Assembly (NCBI GenBank): GCA_963745665.1
Contig: CAVUYE010000002.1
Location: forward strand, 1,798,001 to 1,862,000
Source: Bog-473 sp963745665
Lineage (GTDB): Bacteria > Actinomycetota > Acidimicrobiia > Acidimicrobiales > RAAP-2
Direction of reading: 5' to 3'
DNA: 64,000 nt
Shown: positions 23,345-34,049 of the stretch, in pieces
How the letters are laid out: each line of letters starts with the position of its first letter
Position numbering within the stretch: the stretch's first letter is position 1
Made by a program: the position numbers and the translations under genes
Notes under the pieces: model-generated
What the model was told of the DNA's origin: nothing
What the model saw: the letters and a program-made list of their open reading frames with translations, nothing else
Database searches by the model: none

Positions 23345-24550
23345 TCAGGGGAGATCGAGGGACCGGAACACCATGCCGGTCCGCGGCTTCGGGCTGAAGA
23401 AGGTCGTCTTGGGGGGCATGCGCCGCCGTTCGTTGGCCCACTCGTCGATCTGCGCGACCGTGACCGGCCGGAGGAGGAAGGCGGCCTGCCCGTCGCCGTC
23501 CCGCAGGGCCTCCATTGCCTCGGCGACGCTGTGACGGTGCATGACCTCGTGGGGCGGCAGCGCCGTCAGCACGGTGGCGATGAGGTTCGAGTCGAGGTCG
23601 TTGCCCTCCTGCTCCTGGACCTCGGGGTGGGCCAGCAGCAAGTAGGCCTGGCCACCGGTGACGAGGGCGAGCGCGTGGGAGTCGCCCAGCGCGCCGAGGG
23701 TGCGGTCGTCGGCGGCACCGGCCCGGACGACGTCGAACCAGGGGGCCAGCGCCGCGACGAGGTCGAAGTCGGCGGGCAGCCCACTGACCGTGCGGTGGAT
23801 GGCGCCCACGGTCAACTGATCCTCGGCCAGTTCGACGACGAGCGCCATCACGAGGTCGTAGGGCCCGGCGGCGCCGCCGTTGGCCTGGCGGCATTCCGCC
23901 TGGTAGGCGCGGGCGGTCTCGTAGCGGTGGTGCCCGTCGGCCAGGACGACCGGGGCCGTGGCCAGCGCCGCTCGGACCGCGGCGACGGTGTCTGCGTCGC
24001 TCAGAACCCAGAGCTGGTGCCGTACCCCGTCATCGTCGACGACGTCGGCCACAGGGTCGTCGTCCGTCGGGTCGAAGGTCGCCGTCACGCCGGTGGCCAT
24101 GGAGAGGCCCCAGATGGGGGAGAGGTTGGCCCGGGTGGCTCGCAGCAGGTCCAGCCGGTCGCTCTTGGGCTTAGGGAGGGTCTGCTCGTGGGGAAGGATG
24201 TCGCTCTGCGCTTCCGGCTCGGCCAGACCCAGCGCGCCGATGACACCCGTGGTGGCGCGCCCCGCCGGGTCGGTCATCCGGTAGGGGTAGAGGCTGGGCA
24301 GGGGGTCGGCGACGATGATCCCCTTGGCCTGCCAGCGGGCGAACAAGTCGGCGGCGACGGCGTAGCGGTCGCGGCTTCCGGAGAGGTCGGCTTCGGGAAG
24401 CTCGACGAGCACCGCGTTGGCCCGGTGCCGCGACGCCAGGTGCGCCCGTTCCGTGGCCGAGATCACGTCGTACGGCGGGGCGATGACCTGGGCGAGGGGT
24501 GTGGACTCGGGTCGGTAGCGCAGCCCCTGGAACGGTTCGAAGCGCGGCAC
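23345..24550 (-). CDS. DUF1015 family protein
   Basis: About 400-residue cytoplasmic protein of the widespread DUF1015 family, function not established. Hallmarks present: AQVIAPPYDVIS near the N-terminus, DGHHRYETARAYQ mid-protein, and the C-terminal MPPKTTFFSPKPRTGMVFRSL. The GTG at 24550 (VPRFEPFQGLRY) matches the family N-terminus; an ATG six codons upstream is also in frame. First gene of the three-gene minus-strand set and divergent from the pgsA-like gene with 59 bp between. Confidence 0.88.
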   Translation of the reverse strand: MPRFEPFQGLRYRPESTPLAQVIAPPYDVISATERAHLASRHRANAVLVELPEADLSGSRDRYAVAADLFARWQAKGIIVADPLPSLYPYRMTDPAGRATTGVIGALGLAEPEAQSDILPHEQTLPKPKSDRLDLLRATRANLSPIWGLSMATGVTATFDPTDDDPVADVVDDDGVRHQLWVLSDADTVAAVRAALATAPVVLADGHHRYETARAYQAECRQANGGAAGPYDLVMALVVELAEDQLTVGAIHRTVSGLPADFDLVAALAPWFDVVRAGAADDRTLGALGDSHALALVTGGQAYLLLAHPEVQEQEGNDLDSNLIATVLTALPPHEVMHRHSVAEAMEALRDGDGQAAFLLRPVTVAQIDEWANERRRMPPKTTFFSPKPRTGMVFRSLDLP

Positions 24551-24609
24551 CGGGCCACTCTGGCACACGCCAGACGGGGCCGTCGCAGGGCACTCCCTAG
24601 ACTCTGGGC

Positions 24610-25203
24610 GTGGACGACGACGGCCTGGACCGGATCCTCACCGCTCCCAACGTCATCACCATGGTGCGGCTCCTGTGCATCCCGTTGTACCTGTGGCTGC
24701 TCTTCGGGGCGCACCGTCAGATAGCCGCCGCTGTCCTGCTGGCCGTCCTCGGGGCGACCGACTGGGTCGACGGATTCGTGGCGCGGCGCTACGGCCAGGT
24801 CACGACGTTCGGCAAGGTGCTCGACCCGACCGCCGACCGGATACTGGTGGGAACGGCCGTGATTTCGATCATGGTGTACGGCGCCGTACCGCTCTGGTTC
24901 GGACTTGCCACCATTGCCCGGGAGGTCCTCGTCTCTGCCATGGTGCTCCTCCTGGCTGCCCTCGGCGCGGCGCGCATCGACGTGTTGTGGGTGGGCAAAG
25001 CGGGCACGTTCGGACTGATGTTCGCCTATCCGACGTTTCTCCTCGGAGACGGCACGGCCGGTTGGCAGGAACCCATCCGGGTCATCGCGTGGGTCACAGG
25101 TCTCGTCGGGCTCGGGCTCGCCTGGTGGGCGGCCGGCAGCTACATCGCGCCAGCTCGGCGTGCTCTGCGCGAGGGCCGGGCGGCGCGGCGGAGCAGCGTA
25201 TGA
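24610..25203 (+). CDS. CDP-alcohol phosphatidyltransferase, probably phosphatidylglycerophosphate synthase
   Basis: Membrane enzyme joining CDP-diacylglycerol to glycerol 3-phosphate (or another alcohol). The catalytic motif DG-x2-AR-x8-G-x3-D-x3-D is complete in DGFVARRYGQVTTFGKVLDP plus TADR near residue 60. About five hydrophobic segments; 197 aa. N-terminus NVITMVRLLCIPLYLWL is typical of PgsA. GTG start. It overlaps the next gene in ATGA, and in actinobacteria a pgsA paralogue also lies close to gcvH/garA. The alcohol substrate is inferred. Confidence 0.85.
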   Translation: MDDDGLDRILTAPNVITMVRLLCIPLYLWLLFGAHRQIAAAVLLAVLGATDWVDGFVARRYGQVTTFGKVLDPTADRILVGTAVISIMVYGAVPLWFGLATIAREVLVSAMVLLLAALGAARIDVLWVGKAGTFGLMFAYPTFLLGDGTAGWQEPIRVIAWVTGLVGLGLAWWAAGSYIAPARRALREGRAARRSSV

Positions 25204-27692
25204 AGGCCGTGATCATGGCGGGCGGTGAGGGGACCCGACTCCGCCCTCAGACCTCCAACCTGCCCAAGCCGATGCTCCCGCTCGTCGGCCGTCCGATGAT
25301 GGAGCACATCGTGGAGCTCCTCCGGCGCCATGGCATCACCGACATCGTCGTCACGGTCGCGTTCCTGCCCAATGCCATCCGCAGCTACTTCGGTGACGGC
25401 AGCGAGCTCGGCGTCTCGATGGTGTACGCCACCGAGGAGTCCCCCCTCGGTACGGCAGGATCGGTGCGCAACGCACGCGAGCAACTGACCGAGCGCTTCC
25501 TCGTCATTTCCGGCGACGTGCTCACGGACATCGACCTCACAGCGGTGGTCGCCTTCCACGAGAAGAACGAGGCACTGGCCACCATCGCCCTGTGTGCGGT
25601 CGAGAACCCCCTCGAGTTCGGGATCGTCATCACCCGGGAGGACGGGACGATCGAGCGCTTCTTGGAGAAGCCGGGCTGGGGCCAGGTGTTCAGTGACACG
25701 ATCAACACGGGCATCTACGTGCTCGAGCCCGAGATTTTCGACCATATCCCCGAAGGTCGCTCGGTGGACTTCTCCGCGGAGGTGTTCCCCGCCGTCCTCG
25801 ACGCTGGGCAGCCCCTGTACGGCTACGTGGCCGATGGGTACTGGGAGGACGTCGGCACGACGGCGGCCTATCTCAAGGCGCACGAGGACATCCTCGACGG
25901 CAAGGTCGACGTGAACGTGGCCGGCTTCGAGCTCCGTCCCGGCGTGTGGATCGGCAAGGACTCTTCCATCGACCCGTCGGTCAGAATCGACTCGCCGGTG
26001 TTCGTCGGCGAGAACTGCACGGTAGACCCCGACGTGGTGCTGGGCGCTTATTCCACGGTGGGCGCCAACACCCAGGTGGCGTCGCGGGCGGAGCTGCAGC
26101 GCTCGGTGATCGGGGAGAACTCCTACCTCGGACCGGCCACTCGGGTGGAAGGCGCGGTGCTGGGCCGGTCGTGCGACCTGCGGGTGGGGGCGCGCATCGA
26201 ACCCGGGGCGGTCGTGGGCGAGGGTTGCCTGGTCGGCGCTCACGCCGAGGTCCGCAGCGACGTCAAGGTCTACCCGTACAAGGTCGTGGAGGCCGCCGCC
26301 CAGGTCAACGCCTCCATCGTCTGGGAGTCGGGCGGGTCGCGGACCCTGTTCGGGCCCGAGGGCGTCCAGGGCATCGCCAACGTCGACGTCAGCCCCGAGC
26401 TGGCGGTCCGTCTCGCCAAGGCCTGGGCGTCGGGGTTCGAGAAGGGCACCTTCATCACCGCCTCCCGGGACACCAGCCGCGTGGCGCGGGTGCTCAAGCG
26501 CGCCCTCATGGTGGGGTGCAACTCGGTGGGCGTGAATGTCAACGACCTGGAGTTGGCCACTGTGCCCGTGACGCGGCACCACGTGCGCATGCGCGGCAAT
26601 CGGGCTGGCCTCACCGTGCGGCTCAGCCCGGACGACCCGCAGTCGGTGGTCATCCGCTTCTTCGACGAACGTGGCATCGACCTCTCGGAGAGCGATCAGC
26701 GCCGGGTCGAGCGCATGTACCACCGCGAGGAGTTCCGCCGTGTGACCGCCGGCGAAATCGGGGACATCGACTTCTCTCCTCGCACGATCGAGCTCTACAC
26801 CGCCGACCTTGTCGAGGCGTTCGGGCTCCGACGGGGTGCAGGGCGCCAAGTGAAGCTCGTCCTCGACCTCTCCTACGGGGCGGCCAACTTCGTGATGCCC
26901 AACCTTCTCTCGAAGGTCGGCGCGGACGTGCTCAGCATCAACCCCTATGCCCAGACTCCGGGCATGATCGCAGTCGACCGCGCGGTGAGCGAGGCCCGGG
27001 TGGCGGACGCGGTACGGGGCTCAGGCGCCGACGTCGGCGCTGTCATCGATGCCGGCGGCGAGCGGCTGACGCTGATCGACGGGACGGGCCAGGTGCTCTC
27101 CGACGACGAGGCGATCATGGCCTTCATCGACTTGTCGACCGCGGCGGGGGAGACCGGTCGCGTGGCGCTCCCGGTGACGGCGAGCGATCGCACGGTGCGC
27201 CACTGTCGCGAGCGTGGGATCGAGCTGATGCTCACCCCGTTGTCGCCTTCGGGGTTACTCCAGGTCGCAGCGTCCGGTGGGGTGTCCTTCGCCTCCGACA
27301 GGCGGGGCGGGTATGTCTTCCCGGCGTTCCTGCCGGCCTTCGACGCCGCGGCCGCCCTGGCCCGACTGGTGTCGCTCCTCCAGGAGAGCTCGACGACCCT
27401 GGCCGAGATCGTCGACGCCACCCCGGTCATGCCCATCTTGGAGGGCGAGGTGGCGACCCCGATGGAGCAGAAGGGCCTGATCATGCGCACCCTGATGGAG
27501 CAGCTGACGGACGAGGGGGCGGAGTTGGTGCTCGTGGACGGCATCAAGGTGGTTTCCGACCAGGGGTGGGCCCTCGTGGTGCCCGACCCGGCGGACCCCG
27601 TGACGCACGTCTGGGCCGAGGGATCGGACCTGGCCGCGTCCGAGGCCTTGGTCGCCACCTATGTGGAGCGGGTCGCCGGGATGCTGCCCTGA
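25200..27692 (+). CDS. sugar-1-phosphate nucleotidyltransferase fused to a degenerate phosphomannomutase domain
   Basis: 830-residue fusion. Residues about 1-235 are a nucleotidyltransferase: KAVIMAGGEGTRLRPQTSNL, LPKPMLPLVGRP, GDVLTDIDL and EKPGWGQVFSDTINTG. Next is a left-handed beta-helix with hexapeptide-like repeats to about residue 370. The remainder aligns with alpha-phosphohexomutases, but the catalytic serine loop TASHNP is not seen where expected and the metal loop DGDGDR reads DAGGERLTLID. So the mutase half is probably inactive and structural or regulatory. The family is known in actinobacteria and cyanobacteria and usually annotated mannose-1-phosphate guanylyltransferase; the sugar here is not proven. 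ATG overlaps the upstream stop. Confidence 0.88.
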   Translation: MKAVIMAGGEGTRLRPQTSNLPKPMLPLVGRPMMEHIVELLRRHGITDIVVTVAFLPNAIRSYFGDGSELGVSMVYATEESPLGTAGSVRNAREQLTERFLVISGDVLTDIDLTAVVAFHEKNEALATIALCAVENPLEFGIVITREDGTIERFLEKPGWGQVFSDTINTGIYVLEPEIFDHIPEGRSVDFSAEVFPAVLDAGQPLYGYVADGYWEDVGTTAAYLKAHEDILDGKVDVNVAGFELRPGVWIGKDSSIDPSVRIDSPVFVGENCTVDPDVVLGAYSTVGANTQVASRAELQRSVIGENSYLGPATRVEGAVLGRSCDLRVGARIEPGAVVGEGCLVGAHAEVRSDVKVYPYKVVEAAAQVNASIVWESGGSRTLFGPEGVQGIANVDVSPELAVRLAKAWASGFEKGTFITASRDTSRVARVLKRALMVGCNSVGVNVNDLELATVPVTRHHVRMRGNRAGLTVRLSPDDPQSVVIRFFDERGIDLSESDQRRVERMYHREEFRRVTAGEIGDIDFSPRTIELYTADLVEAFGLRRGAGRQVKLVLDLSYGAANFVMPNLLSKVGADVLSINPYAQTPGMIAVDRAVSEARVADAVRGSGADVGAVIDAGGERLTLIDGTGQVLSDDEAIMAFIDLSTAAGETGRVALPVTASDRTVRHCRERGIELMLTPLSPSGLLQVAASGGVSFASDRRGGYVFPAFLPAFDAAAALARLVSLLQESSTTLAEIVDATPVMPILEGEVATPMEQKGLIMRTLMEQLTDEGAELVLVDGIKVVSDQGWALVVPDPADPVTHVWAEGSDLAASEALVATYVERVAGMLP

Positions 27693-27739
27693 AATTCAGG
27701 GCTGCGGCCCGTGCCGGTGGTCCGGTATGGTCGCCCCCC

Positions 27740-28120
27740 ATGAACATCCCCGAGGATCTCCGTTATTCGCCGGAGCACGAGTGGATCCGCGTCGAGGGGA
27801 CGAAGGTCCGGGTGGGCATCACGGACTACGCCCAGGACGCTCTCGGGGACATCGTGTTCGTCGACTTGCCGGCCGTCGGGATCGAGGTCGAGGCGGGAGG
27901 TCAGCTGGGGGAGGTCGAGTCGACGAAGTCGGTGTCGGAGATCTATTCACCGCTGGCCGGCACAGTGACGGCGGTGAACGACACGCTTGCGGAAGGGCCG
28001 GAGAGGATCAACCAGGATCCCTACGGCGACGGGTGGCTCTGCGAGTTGGAGCTTGCGACGGGGGCAGACCCGGACAGCCTCCTCGACGCGGTCGCCTACG
28101 GCGACCTGACCGCTGATTGA
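27740..28120 (+). CDS. gcvH: glycine cleavage system H protein
   Basis: Lipoyl carrier that shuttles the methylamine group between GcvP, GcvT and the lipoamide dehydrogenase. 126 aa; RYSPEHEWIRVEG at the N-terminus and the lipoyl-lysine segment GEVESTKSVSEIYSP with the modified Lys near residue 63. The partners gcvT and gcvP lie 14-15 kb away in this window. Its position next to the FHA protein gene matches the mycobacterial gcvH-garA order. Confidence 0.95.
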   Translation: MNIPEDLRYSPEHEWIRVEGTKVRVGITDYAQDALGDIVFVDLPAVGIEVEAGGQLGEVESTKSVSEIYSPLAGTVTAVNDTLAEGPERINQDPYGDGWLCELELATGADPDSLLDAVAYGDLTAD

Positions 28121-28161
28121 CCTGGCGTTCGGGGGTCTGATGAGGGCAGGAGAAGTCGCTC

Positions 28162-28652
28162 GTGGGGTGGGGTACCGTGGACGGCGTGTTCTGTCACAAC
28201 TGCGGGCACCGGAATCCAGAGGGTGTCAACTTCTGCTCCTCGTGCGGACACGCGCTGCTCGCGGATGGCGATGACGCCACCATCACGCTCCATCCGACCG
28301 ACGACGGTGAGACGACGGAGGACTACCCCGACGTCACCTCGGTGGAAATCCCGCACGGCGCGGGCGTCCTCGTCGTCACGCGGGGCCCCAACATCGGCGC
28401 TCGCTACCTCCTCGGTGAGCACATCGTGAGGGCGGGACGGCATCCGGAGAGCGACATCTTCCTCGACGACATCACCGTGTCACGACGCCATGTGGAGATC
28501 ACCCCTGCGGACGGGGGGTACACGGTCCGAGATGTCGGGTCGTTGAACGGCACGTACGTGAACCGGGAGCGCATCGACGAGGTACCGCTCGCCCCTGGCG
28601 ACGAGGTCCAGATCGGCAAGTTCAAGCTCGTTTACCTGGTGGCGGGCAACGA

Positions 28653-28656
<4 letters not shown>
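28162..28656 (+). CDS. zinc-ribbon and FHA-domain protein (GarA-like)
   Basis: The N-terminus has two CxxC pairs (CHNCGHRNPEG, NFCSSCG), a small zinc ribbon. The second half is a forkhead-associated domain that binds phosphothreonine: RAGRHPESDIFLDDITVSRRH and GSLNGTYVNRERID hold the conserved Arg, Ser, His and Asn. In mycobacteria the homologue GarA, once phosphorylated, controls 2-oxoglutarate metabolism enzymes; here that role is inference, though korAB lies 6 kb away. The GarA N-terminal phosphothreonine region is represented by the acidic Thr-rich stretch after the ribbon. GTG 28162 follows AGGAG; GTG 28186 is an alternative. Overlaps ftsR start. Confidence 0.88.
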
Positions 28657-29808
<1,152 letters not shown>

Positions 29809-29841
29809 CGCAAGCCCGGAATCGGGCGCTACATTTCAGGC

Positions 29842-30342
29842 ATGGTCCGTGTCCTTCTTCGTGCCGTCAGGGTGGACCTGCAGTCGAACACGCCGGTGCT
29901 CCTGCTGCAGGAGACCGAAGGTGAAGGGCGCACGCTGCCGATCTTCATCGGGAGCCCCGAGGCAACGGCCATCGCCTACGCCCTCCAGGGAGTGACGATG
30001 CCTCGCCCCCTTACCCACGACCTGATGAAAGACATGCTGGGCGCTCTCGATATCAGCGTCGAACGGGTGATCATCACCGAGTTGCGTTCCTCCACCTACT
30101 ATGCCGAGATGCATCTCGTGCGCGGGGAGGAGCGGACGATCGTATCGAGCCGACCCTCCGACGCCGTGGCAGTCGCGGTGCGGACCGAGTCGCCCCTCTT
30201 CGTGTCCGACGAGCTCATGGAATCCGAGGGGATCATCTTGGCTCTCGACACCGAGGACGAGGAGGACGACACGCCCGACGAGCTCGTCGGCCAATTCCGG
30301 CAGTTCCTCGACTCGGTGCGACCCGAGGATTTCGAAGGGTGA
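29842..30342 (+). CDS. bifunctional nuclease family protein (DUF151)
   Basis: 166 residues with the complete DUF151 core: LLLQETEGEGRTLPIFIG, SPEATAIAYALQGV, RPLTHDLMKDMLGALDISVE and SSRPSDAVAVAVRTESPLFV. Plant and bacterial members have been reported with RNase and DNase activity, but the cellular role in actinobacteria is unclear. An acidic C-terminal tail (DTEDEEDDTPDEL) follows the domain. The next gene overlaps the stop in GTGA. Confidence 0.9.
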   Translation: MVRVLLRAVRVDLQSNTPVLLLQETEGEGRTLPIFIGSPEATAIAYALQGVTMPRPLTHDLMKDMLGALDISVERVIITELRSSTYYAEMHLVRGEERTIVSSRPSDAVAVAVRTESPLFVSDELMESEGIILALDTEDEEDDTPDELVGQFRQFLDSVRPEDFEG

Positions 30343-30954
30343 GTCACCAACGCTGGGCGCTCGCCGTTCTGGCGGGCGCCGCCGTGGTACTCGCCGCGTG
30401 CAGCAGCGGTCCCAGCACACCCAAGGACGTCACGACCACGACGAGCGCTGCGACCTCGACCACATCGGCGTCGACCACGACCACCACCGCGACGGCCTCC
30501 GACCACGGCCCCGACCTCGGCGACCACGACTGCCTGCAACCACATCACCGCCTCGCCGGTGCAGGGGCAGGGCGCGGCCGGGACGATCACCGGCAAAGTC
30601 ACCGTCACGAATGTGGGCGGCGCAGCCTGCACCATCAACGGCTATCCGACGATGGCTCTCTTCTCCGGGAGCGGCGCGCCGCTCACGGTCACGATGGTGA
30701 ACGGGCTCTCAGTGAGCATCTCGAGCGCAGCGAACGCGCCGCCGGTGTCGTTCTCGTTGACGCCCTCGTCCACGGCCCAGTTCGCCTACCAGTACTCGGA
30801 TGTGCCTGTCGGCTCGGAGACGAGCTGCCCCAGCTCTGAATCCGCCACGGTCACGATGCCGGGGGCGACCACCGCCTCGCCGAGCTTCCAGTTGGCCATC
30901 GGGCCTTGCGGCAACGGCACGATCAAGGTCTCACCCGTCTACGCGGGCTCCTGA
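30339..30954 (+). CDS. DUF4232-type lipoprotein, one frameshift
   Basis: Secreted lipoprotein: signal peptide ALAVLAGAAVVLAAC with lipobox LAAC (Cys near residue 21), then a Thr/Ser-rich spacer. A beta-sandwich domain follows (GTITGKVTVTNVGGAACTIN, GYPTMALFSG) matching the DUF4232 pattern with paired cysteines. Signal part and domain lie in adjacent frames; the break is in the Thr-rich spacer between about 30480 and 30540. GTG start coupled to the DUF151 gene. Converges with the reductase gene three bases downstream. Confidence 0.75.
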
Positions 30955-30957
30955 CCT

Positions 30958-31953
30958 TCAGGAGACGGCAACGGGGTTGACGAGGATCCGGCCACGGACC
31001 GCGGCGTCGAGCACCCGGTCCAGCGCGGCGGTGAGCCCGCCCAGCCCGATCTCCTCGTTCACCATCTCTTCGCAGTGCTGCAGCGGGAACGCGTCCGCCA
31101 TGTCGCTCCAGAGGGCTCGCCGCTCCTCAATGGGTGTCGCCACCGTGTCGATCCCCAAGAGGGCAACGCCCCGCACGATGAAGGGGTAGACCGTGGTGGT
31201 CAGGTCGTTGCCGCCTGTCAAACCGCTCGCCGCCACGGCGCCGCCGTAGCGAACGGTGCGCAGCGCTTCGGCCAGTGCCCTCCCGCCTACGCAGTCGACG
31301 ACGCCCGCCCACAACTGCGGTCCCAGCGTCCGGTCGTCGTCCTCGGTGAACTCGCGGCCGACCACGCGGGACGCTCCGAGTTCTTTCAGGTACTCGTGCT
31401 CAGTCGTCTTACCCGACGAGGCCACGACGTCGAAGCCCGCGTGGGCCAGCAAGGCCACTGCCGCGCTCCCGACGCCACCGGACGCACCGGTGACCAGGAT
31501 GGGCCCGTCTTCGGGCGCCGTCCCGTGGTCGACCAGGCGGCGGAGCGACAGCAACGCCGTGCAGCCGGCCAGGCCGATGATGGCCGCCGTCCGACACGTC
31601 AGGGCGTCGGGGAGCGGTACCACCCAGTCGGCCGGCACGCGCGCGTAGGCGGCAAAGCCACCGTGACGATCGACGCCGAGGTCATAGCCCTGCACCAGGA
31701 CGCGCTGTCCGGGCGTGAACTCGGGACTCGTGCTCTCCTCGACACTGCCGGTCAGCTCGACCCCGGGGACGAGCGGGAAGACCCGGGCCACGCGGTTCCC
31801 CGGTCGGGTGACCATGGCGTCCTTGAAGTTGATGGCGGACCACTCGACGCGTATGAGCACCTCGCCCGGGGGCAGGTCGGTGTCGGCTAATTCGACCACG
31901 GCGGGCCGGATGACTGCGCCGGCCTTGGTGAGCAGGTAGGCCGCAAAGCGCAC
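30958..31953 (-). CDS. AcuI/YhdH-type NADPH-dependent oxidoreductase
   Basis: Medium-chain dehydrogenase/reductase without the zinc-ligand set, resembling acrylyl-CoA reductase AcuI. GEVLIRVEWSAINFKDAM and VPGVELTGSVEES are diagnostic at the N-terminus, the NADPH site reads ILVTGASGGVGSAAVALLA, and the C-terminus ends GRILVNPVAV. GTG 31953 (VRFAAYLLTKAG) gives the family N-terminus and 331 aa; an upstream ATG at 32028 is in frame but would overlap the divergent peptidase gene. Substrate probably an acrylyl-CoA-like enoyl compound; inferred from family only. Confidence 0.85.
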   Translation of the reverse strand: MRFAAYLLTKAGAVIRPAVVELADTDLPPGEVLIRVEWSAINFKDAMVTRPGNRVARVFPLVPGVELTGSVEESTSPEFTPGQRVLVQGYDLGVDRHGGFAAYARVPADWVVPLPDALTCRTAAIIGLAGCTALLSLRRLVDHGTAPEDGPILVTGASGGVGSAAVALLAHAGFDVVASSGKTTEHEYLKELGASRVVGREFTEDDDRTLGPQLWAGVVDCVGGRALAEALRTVRYGGAVAASGLTGGNDLTTTVYPFIVRGVALLGIDTVATPIEERRALWSDMADAFPLQHCEEMVNEEIGLGGLTAALDRVLDAAVRGRILVNPVAVS

Positions 31954-32020
31954 GGGTTCACTGTAGAGGGCGTCGACGCCATCTTTCGGCGGGTCCGGTC
32001 GCAACGGGTACGTTCGGACC

Positions 32021-33992
32021 GTGACCACAACCGGAGGTTATGGGGCCTGGGCTTCACCGCTCGCGCCGGGGGACGTGGCCCGGGCCAAGGTCTCCCTGTC
32101 CGAACTCTGCTCGGACGGCCATGCTGTCTACTGGCTGGAGTCCCGCCCGGCCGAGGCGGGACGGACCGTCGTCGTGCGGGCCGACGCCCATGGCATGGCC
32201 GACCATTCGCCGAAGGGCGTCAGCATCCGGAGCCGGGTTGACGAATACGGCGGGGGCGCCCTGTGCCTCGTGCCGGGGCGGTCCGCCGGCGCCTTCGCCT
32301 ACGTCGACCAGTCGGACCAACGGGTGTGGTTCTGTGACGGCCGGGCAGCCGCACCGGGCGGCGCGGCGCCGCTGGCGCTGAGCGCCCTGCCGACGGACGG
32401 AGAATTCCACAATCACGGCGGGCTCGCTGCCACGGCGGACGGCGAGTGGGTGCTGGCCGTGCGGGAGATCCATCGCGCGGGATCGTCCCGGCCCGTGCGG
32501 TGCGTGATCGCCCTCTTCACTGGTGGGTCGCTCTGTGAGACGACGCTGCTCGAGGGGCACGACTTCTTCGGCATGCCCCGGCCGCACCCGAGCGGGGACC
32601 GTCTGGCTGTGGTCGCCTGGGACCATCCCGACATGCCCTGGGATGCCTCGACTCTGCTGCTCCTACCGGTTGGCTCCGTTCGGTGCGCCGCCCACGGGCA
32701 TGACGTGCTGCAGGCGGTGGGCCCGGCGGAGCGAATCGCTGGCGGCGCGGCGGAGTCGGTCGGCCAGCCCGATTGGAGTGCCGACGGCTCATTGCGCTTC
32801 GTCTCGGATCGGCAGGGTTGGTGGCAGCCCTACCGCCACTCCGGCTGGGCTCACGAGGCGGGGGAGCCCGTCCCGATGACCGGAGCGGAGGCCGAGTTCC
32901 ACGGGCCGGACTGGGTGCTCGGCCAGCGCACCATGGCGGAGCTGCCCGACGGGACACTCGTCGCGCGGATGACTGCCGCCGGGCGCGATGCGATCGTCCG
33001 GTTCGGCACAGCGAGTGAAACGGACTGGCCGTCGCAACTGGCGCAACCGTGTGTCTCCATCGCGGCACTGTGCGCACACGGGCGGGGTCTGGCCCTGATC
33101 GGCAGCACGCCCGTCCGGCCTCCCACCGTCTGGACCTGGAGCCCCGAGGGTGGTGCCCGACCCTTGCGTCCCCCCGTCGGTGTGGTCCTCGACGCCGAGA
33201 GCGTCTCAGTTGGAGAGCCGTTCACGTTGACGGGGCGGACTGGGCGTGCGGTGCACGGCACCCTGTTCCGTCCGACCTTGCGCGGGAAGCGCGGGCCAGG
33301 CGAAGGTGCGCCTCCGTTGGTGACGTGGTGTCACGGGGGTCCGACCTCGTCCTGTCAGCCGGGTTTCGACCTGACCCTGCAGTTCTTCACGACCCGCGGC
33401 TTTGCGGTGGCCACTGTCGATTACGCCGGAAGCTCGGGCTACGGGCGGGCCTACCGCTGCGCCCTTTGGGGCCAGTGGGGCGTGGCCGACTCGGAGGACT
33501 GCCTCGACGCGGCGTTGTACCTCGCGGCCCGGGGCGAGATCGACCCGGAACGGATGGCCGTCCGGGGTGGCAGCGCCGGCGGGATGACGGCCCTCAACGC
33601 GCTGGCGGCGGGTGAGGGGTTTCGCCGCGTGCGTCTCGTGGTACGGGGTCACCGATCTGCTGGGGTTGGTGGCGACCACACACGACTTCGAGGCCCACTA
33701 CACCGACCGGCTCATCGGACCGCTACCCGAGGCGCGTCCGCTGTACGAGGCGCGTTCGCCGGTCCATCGCGCCGGATCGATGCGGGGTGCGGTGCTCCTG
33801 CTCCAGGGGACCGAGGACGCTGTCGTGCCGCCCGCCCAGGCCGAGGGCATGCGGGCCGCCCTCCATGCCGCAGGAAACCACTGCGACCTGGCATTCTTCG
33901 AAGGCGAGGGCCACGGATTCCGGCGCGCCGACACCTTGACCGCGTGCTTGGAGGCTGAACTGGCGTTCTACCTCCGCCATCTCCGCCTTTAG
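32021..33992 (+). CDS. S9 family (prolyl oligopeptidase-like) peptidase, one frameshift
   Basis: An N-terminal beta-propeller of about 380 residues is followed by an alpha/beta hydrolase. The nucleophile Ser is in RGGSAGGMTALNAL, the Asp in LLQGTEDAVVPPAQAEGM, and the His in EGEGHGFRR. The frame changes at GAGGGGTTTCGCC near 33615: the continuation FAACVSWYGVTDLLGLVATT is exactly the family sequence, so a single extra base in that G/T run is the cause, most likely an error. No signal peptide, so cytoplasmic. GTG start; head-to-head with the reductase. Confidence 0.88.
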
Positions 33993-34049
33993 GATCACCC
34001 CGGGGGTTCGTTGACGAGTGCCCCCTGTGTGCGAGGCTTTTGCGAGGCC

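Noticed and set aside
22601..24724. 707-codon plus-strand open frame opposite the DUF1015 and SRPBCC genes
   Set aside because: Composition is that of an antisense shadow, and both minus-strand genes have strong family matches.
25140..26849. 569-codon minus-strand open frame opposite the nucleotidyltransferase fusion
   Set aside because: Shadow of a well-supported gene; no recognisable domain.
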